Shown: piece after piece, positions 61,807-64,000 of the stretch
Layout of the letters: every line of letters begins with the position of its first letter
Position numbering within the stretch: position 1 is the first letter of the stretch
Assembly: GCF_040144835.1 (NCBI RefSeq)
Contig: NZ_CP151632.1
Coordinates: 4,216,001-4,280,000 of the forward strand
Direction of reading: 5' to 3'
Length of the DNA stretch: 64,000 nt
Source: Microbacterium sp. LWS13-1.2
Lineage (GTDB): Bacteria > Actinomycetota > Actinomycetes > Actinomycetales > Microbacteriaceae
Position numbers and translations under genes: made by a program
The notes under the pieces: generated by a model
What the model was told of the DNA's origin: nothing
The model's input: the letters and a program-made list of their open reading frames with translations, nothing else
Database searches by the model: none

Positions 61807-63951
61807 TCAGGCGTCGGCCACGCCGAGCACGTCGAGGAGCCAGGCGAGCTCGAAGGAGCGCTCGCGCCAGGCGTTGTAGCGACCGCTCACGCCGCCGTGA
61901 CCGGCCACCATTTCGCACTTCAGCAGCGCGTCGGCACCGACCTCGCGCAGCCGCGCGACCCACTTGGCCGGCTCGACGTACAGCACGCGGGTGTCGTTGA
62001 GCGAGGTGACGGCGAGGATGCGCGGGTAGGCGACATCCGTCCGCACGTTCTCGTAGGGCGAGTACGACTTCATGTAGTCGTACACGTCGGCGTTGTGCAG
62101 CGGGTCGCCCCACTCGTCCCACTCGATGACGGTCAATGGCAGCGACGGGTCGAGGATCGTCGTGAGCGCGTCGACGAACGGCACGTCGGCGAGAACGCCG
62201 GCGAACAGCTCGGGCGCCAGGTTCGCCACCGCGCCCATCAGGAGTCCTCCCGCCGAACCGCCCTCGGCGACCAGCTGCGACGGGGTCGTGTAGCCGTGGT
62301 CGATGAGATGCAGGGCGCTGTCGACGAAGTCGGTGAACGTGTTGCGCTTATTGAGCAGCTTGCCGTCCTCGTACCACTGGCGGCCCATCTCGCCCCCGCC
62401 GCGCACGTGGGCGACGGCGAACACGACCCCGCGGTCGAGCTCCGACAGGCGCGGAACCGAGAACCCGGGCTCGATCGAGTGCTCGTACGACCCGTAGCCG
62501 TACAGGTGCACGGGGCGCGGCGCGGCGCCGGCGTCGCCGAACGACCGCTTGTAGACCAGCGAGATGGGGAGCTGGGTGCCGTCCTGGGCGGTCGCCCACA
62601 CTCGCGCCTGCGCGTAGTCGTCGGGCTCATAGCCGCCCAGCACCGGCTGGCGCTTGCGCAGGTGCAGCTCGCCGGTCGCGACGTCGAGGTCGTAGACGGT
62701 GCCCGGCGTGACGAATGATCCGTAGCCGAGGCGCAGGAGCGGGGGAGCCCACTCCGGGTTGCCGCCGGTCCCCACCGAGTACAGCGGCTCGTCGAACGCG
62801 ATCTCGCTGACCTCGCTGGTCGCGTAGTCCAGCATGCCGAGCCGGGCGAGCCCGCCACGGCGATAGCCGACGACGCCCCAGTCGCGGAACGTCGACACGC
62901 CCAGCAGCCGCTCGCCAGGGCGATGCGGGATCACGACCGCGCGCTCACCGGCCGGGTCGGATGCCGCCACCCGCACCAGCTCGAAGTCGAGGGCGTCGTC
63001 GTTGTGGAGGATGAAGAGCACGTCCTCGCCGTCGACGACGGCGTGCTCGGAGTCGTACTCGACGCCCTCGGTGCGCGGCCACACGACGCGCGGCTCGCCG
63101 CGCAGGTCGTCGGCATCCAGCAGCCATTCCTCCGAGGTGATCGACGAGCCCAGGCCGATGACGAGGAACCGGTCGCTGCGGGTGAATCCGGCGCCGACCC
63201 AGAACCTCTCATCGGGCTCGTGGAACAGCTTCGCATCGTCCTCGACGGCCGTGCCGAGCTCGTGGAGCCACACGGTGTCGGGCCGCCACGCGTCGTCCAC
63301 GGTCGTGTAGACGATGAAGCGGCCGTCGGGGGAGAAGGTCGCACCGGCGAAGGTGTCGGGGATCTCGTCAGGCAGCTGCTCGCCGGTGACGAGGTTGCGC
63401 ACGCGCACCGTGTAGCGCTCGTCGCCGGCGACGTCGACGCCGAAGAGCATCAGGGTGCCGTCGCTCGTGACCTCGAAGCTGCCCAGCGAGAAGAACTCGT
63501 GACCGTCGGCCTCGATGTTGCCGTCGAGCAGGATCTGCTCACCGGGCACCTCGACGTCGGGGGAGAGCTCGGGCGGGGTCCAGTCGTCGGGCGAGGCGAG
63601 CGGCGCACGGCACTGGATGCCGTACTGCTTGCCCTCGACGGTGCGGCCGTAGTACCACCACTGGCCGCGGCGGGTCGGAACCGACAGATCGGTCTCGAGC
63701 GTGCGGCCCTTGATCTCGCCGAAGATGCGCTCGCGGAGCCCCTCGAGGTGGGCGGTGCGCTGCTGCGTGTAGGCATTCTCTGCCTCGAGGTGGGCGATGA
63801 CAGCGGCGTCCTCCTTCTCACGGAACCACTCGTAGCGGTCCTCGACGTCGTCGCCGTGGTGCGAGCGGACGGTGATCCTGCTGTCGGCGACCGGAGGACG
63901 GATGCCGGCGGCAGGGGCGGACGGGGCGGGTACGGGGTCGCTGAGAGTCAC
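61807..63951 (-). CDS. ptrB: S9-family prolyl oligopeptidase (oligopeptidase B-like)
   Basis: These cytoplasmic serine peptidases cleave short peptides, after basic residues for oligopeptidase B. The 714-residue product has an N-terminal YEWFREKEDAAVIAHLEAEN block, a seven-bladed propeller, and a C-terminal hydrolase with the nucleophile in EGGSAGGLLMG, the Asp in SLNDTRV, and the His in GHGGVSGR, plus DPSLPLTVIEWDEWGDP. Length and motifs match oligopeptidase B. The GTG start is fixed by TAGCGT 6 nt upstream. Confidence 0.93.
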   Translation of the reverse strand: MTLSDPVPAPSAPAAGIRPPVADSRITVRSHHGDDVEDRYEWFREKEDAAVIAHLEAENAYTQQRTAHLEGLRERIFGEIKGRTLETDLSVPTRRGQWWYYGRTVEGKQYGIQCRAPLASPDDWTPPELSPDVEVPGEQILLDGNIEADGHEFFSLGSFEVTSDGTLMLFGVDVAGDERYTVRVRNLVTGEQLPDEIPDTFAGATFSPDGRFIVYTTVDDAWRPDTVWLHELGTAVEDDAKLFHEPDERFWVGAGFTRSDRFLVIGLGSSITSEEWLLDADDLRGEPRVVWPRTEGVEYDSEHAVVDGEDVLFILHNDDALDFELVRVAASDPAGERAVVIPHRPGERLLGVSTFRDWGVVGYRRGGLARLGMLDYATSEVSEIAFDEPLYSVGTGGNPEWAPPLLRLGYGSFVTPGTVYDLDVATGELHLRKRQPVLGGYEPDDYAQARVWATAQDGTQLPISLVYKRSFGDAGAAPRPVHLYGYGSYEHSIEPGFSVPRLSELDRGVVFAVAHVRGGGEMGRQWYEDGKLLNKRNTFTDFVDSALHLIDHGYTTPSQLVAEGGSAGGLLMGAVANLAPELFAGVLADVPFVDALTTILDPSLPLTVIEWDEWGDPLHNADVYDYMKSYSPYENVRTDVAYPRILAVTSLNDTRVLYVEPAKWVARLREVGADALLKCEMVAGHGGVSGRYNAWRERSFELAWLLDVLGVADA

Positions 63952-63957
63952 CGTTCC

Positions 63958-63963
63958 ACGCTA
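63958..63963 (-). promoter_or_regulatory. -10 element (TAGCGT) of the oligopeptidase gene
   Basis: On the minus strand TAGCGT ends 6 nt before the GTG at 63951. Confidence 0.5.
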
Positions 63964-64000
63964 GTCGCCTCCGAGTTGACGGTCAGGGTCGCCGATGTAG

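Overview
The window is chromosomal DNA from a high-G+C actinobacterium, most likely a Microbacterium or close relative in Microbacteriaceae. The evidence is the G+C content (about 70% by eye), GTG starts, dense mixed-strand gene packing, the dxr-rseP-ispG / proS / nusA-ylxR-infB-rbfA / truB-ribF backbone typical of Actinobacteria, and house features such as the recurrent CGGATGCC/GGCATCCG words and the GGTCGTTGAGCGAG...GAGACGAAACG repeats. I see no rRNA, tRNA, CRISPR array, prophage or insertion sequence. This is core genome with a few accessory insertions.

Layout. 1-3.6 kb: end of a PP2C-type Ser/Thr phosphatase and an FtsK/EccC-like multi-domain ATPase. 3.6-9.9 kb: an APC permease, alanine dehydrogenase, a class 3 (Rhizobium-type) asparaginase, an OsmC protein, a PlsC-type acyltransferase and an FKBP lipoprotein. 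10-26 kb: the MEP-pathway genes dxr and ispG and the site-2 protease gene rseP, interrupted by a MurE-like ligase, a YcnI/membrane-protein pair, an ECF sigma factor with its DGPF/YCII partner, a fused anthranilate synthase behind a complete Trp attenuator, and an NhaA-DsbA fusion; then an APH-like kinase, a phosphoesterase, a BenE transporter and pyroglutamyl peptidase. 26-38.8 kb: an RNB ribonuclease, an ECF sigma factor with a membrane-anchored partner, proS, a LOG-family protein, PhoX phosphatase, a stress flavoprotein, a DUF1206 protein and a DUF308-lipase fusion. 39-49.5 kb: nusA-ylxR-infB-rbfA, mutY, a lipoprotein, a P-loop kinase, truB, two small membrane proteins, ribF and a third small membrane protein. 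49.5-54 kb: a deoxyribose catabolic operon (SorC/DeoR regulator, deoC, a full aldehyde dehydrogenase and a second, truncated one) behind a perfect 20-bp palindromic operator. 54-64 kb: NRDE protein, coaBC, a GDPD, a lipoprotein, a SNF2 helicase, pfkA and an oligopeptidase B-like peptidase.

How it works together. Much of the window supports growth: isoprenoid precursors (dxr, ispG), translation (proS, infB, rbfA, truB, nusA), cofactors (ribF, coaBC) and glycolysis (pfkA). Accessory units appear self-regulated: the Trp leader controls the anthranilate synthase, the palindrome probably binds the SorC/DeoR protein that governs deoC and the aldehyde dehydrogenases, and the ECF/DGPF pair has a possible autoregulatory promoter. 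A striking shared property is the promoter architecture: a TAnnnT hexamer lies 6-7 nt upstream of the start codon in more than a dozen genes on both strands, implying that leaderless transcripts are common. Convergent gene ends are often closed by large hairpins, some belonging to a dispersed repeat family.
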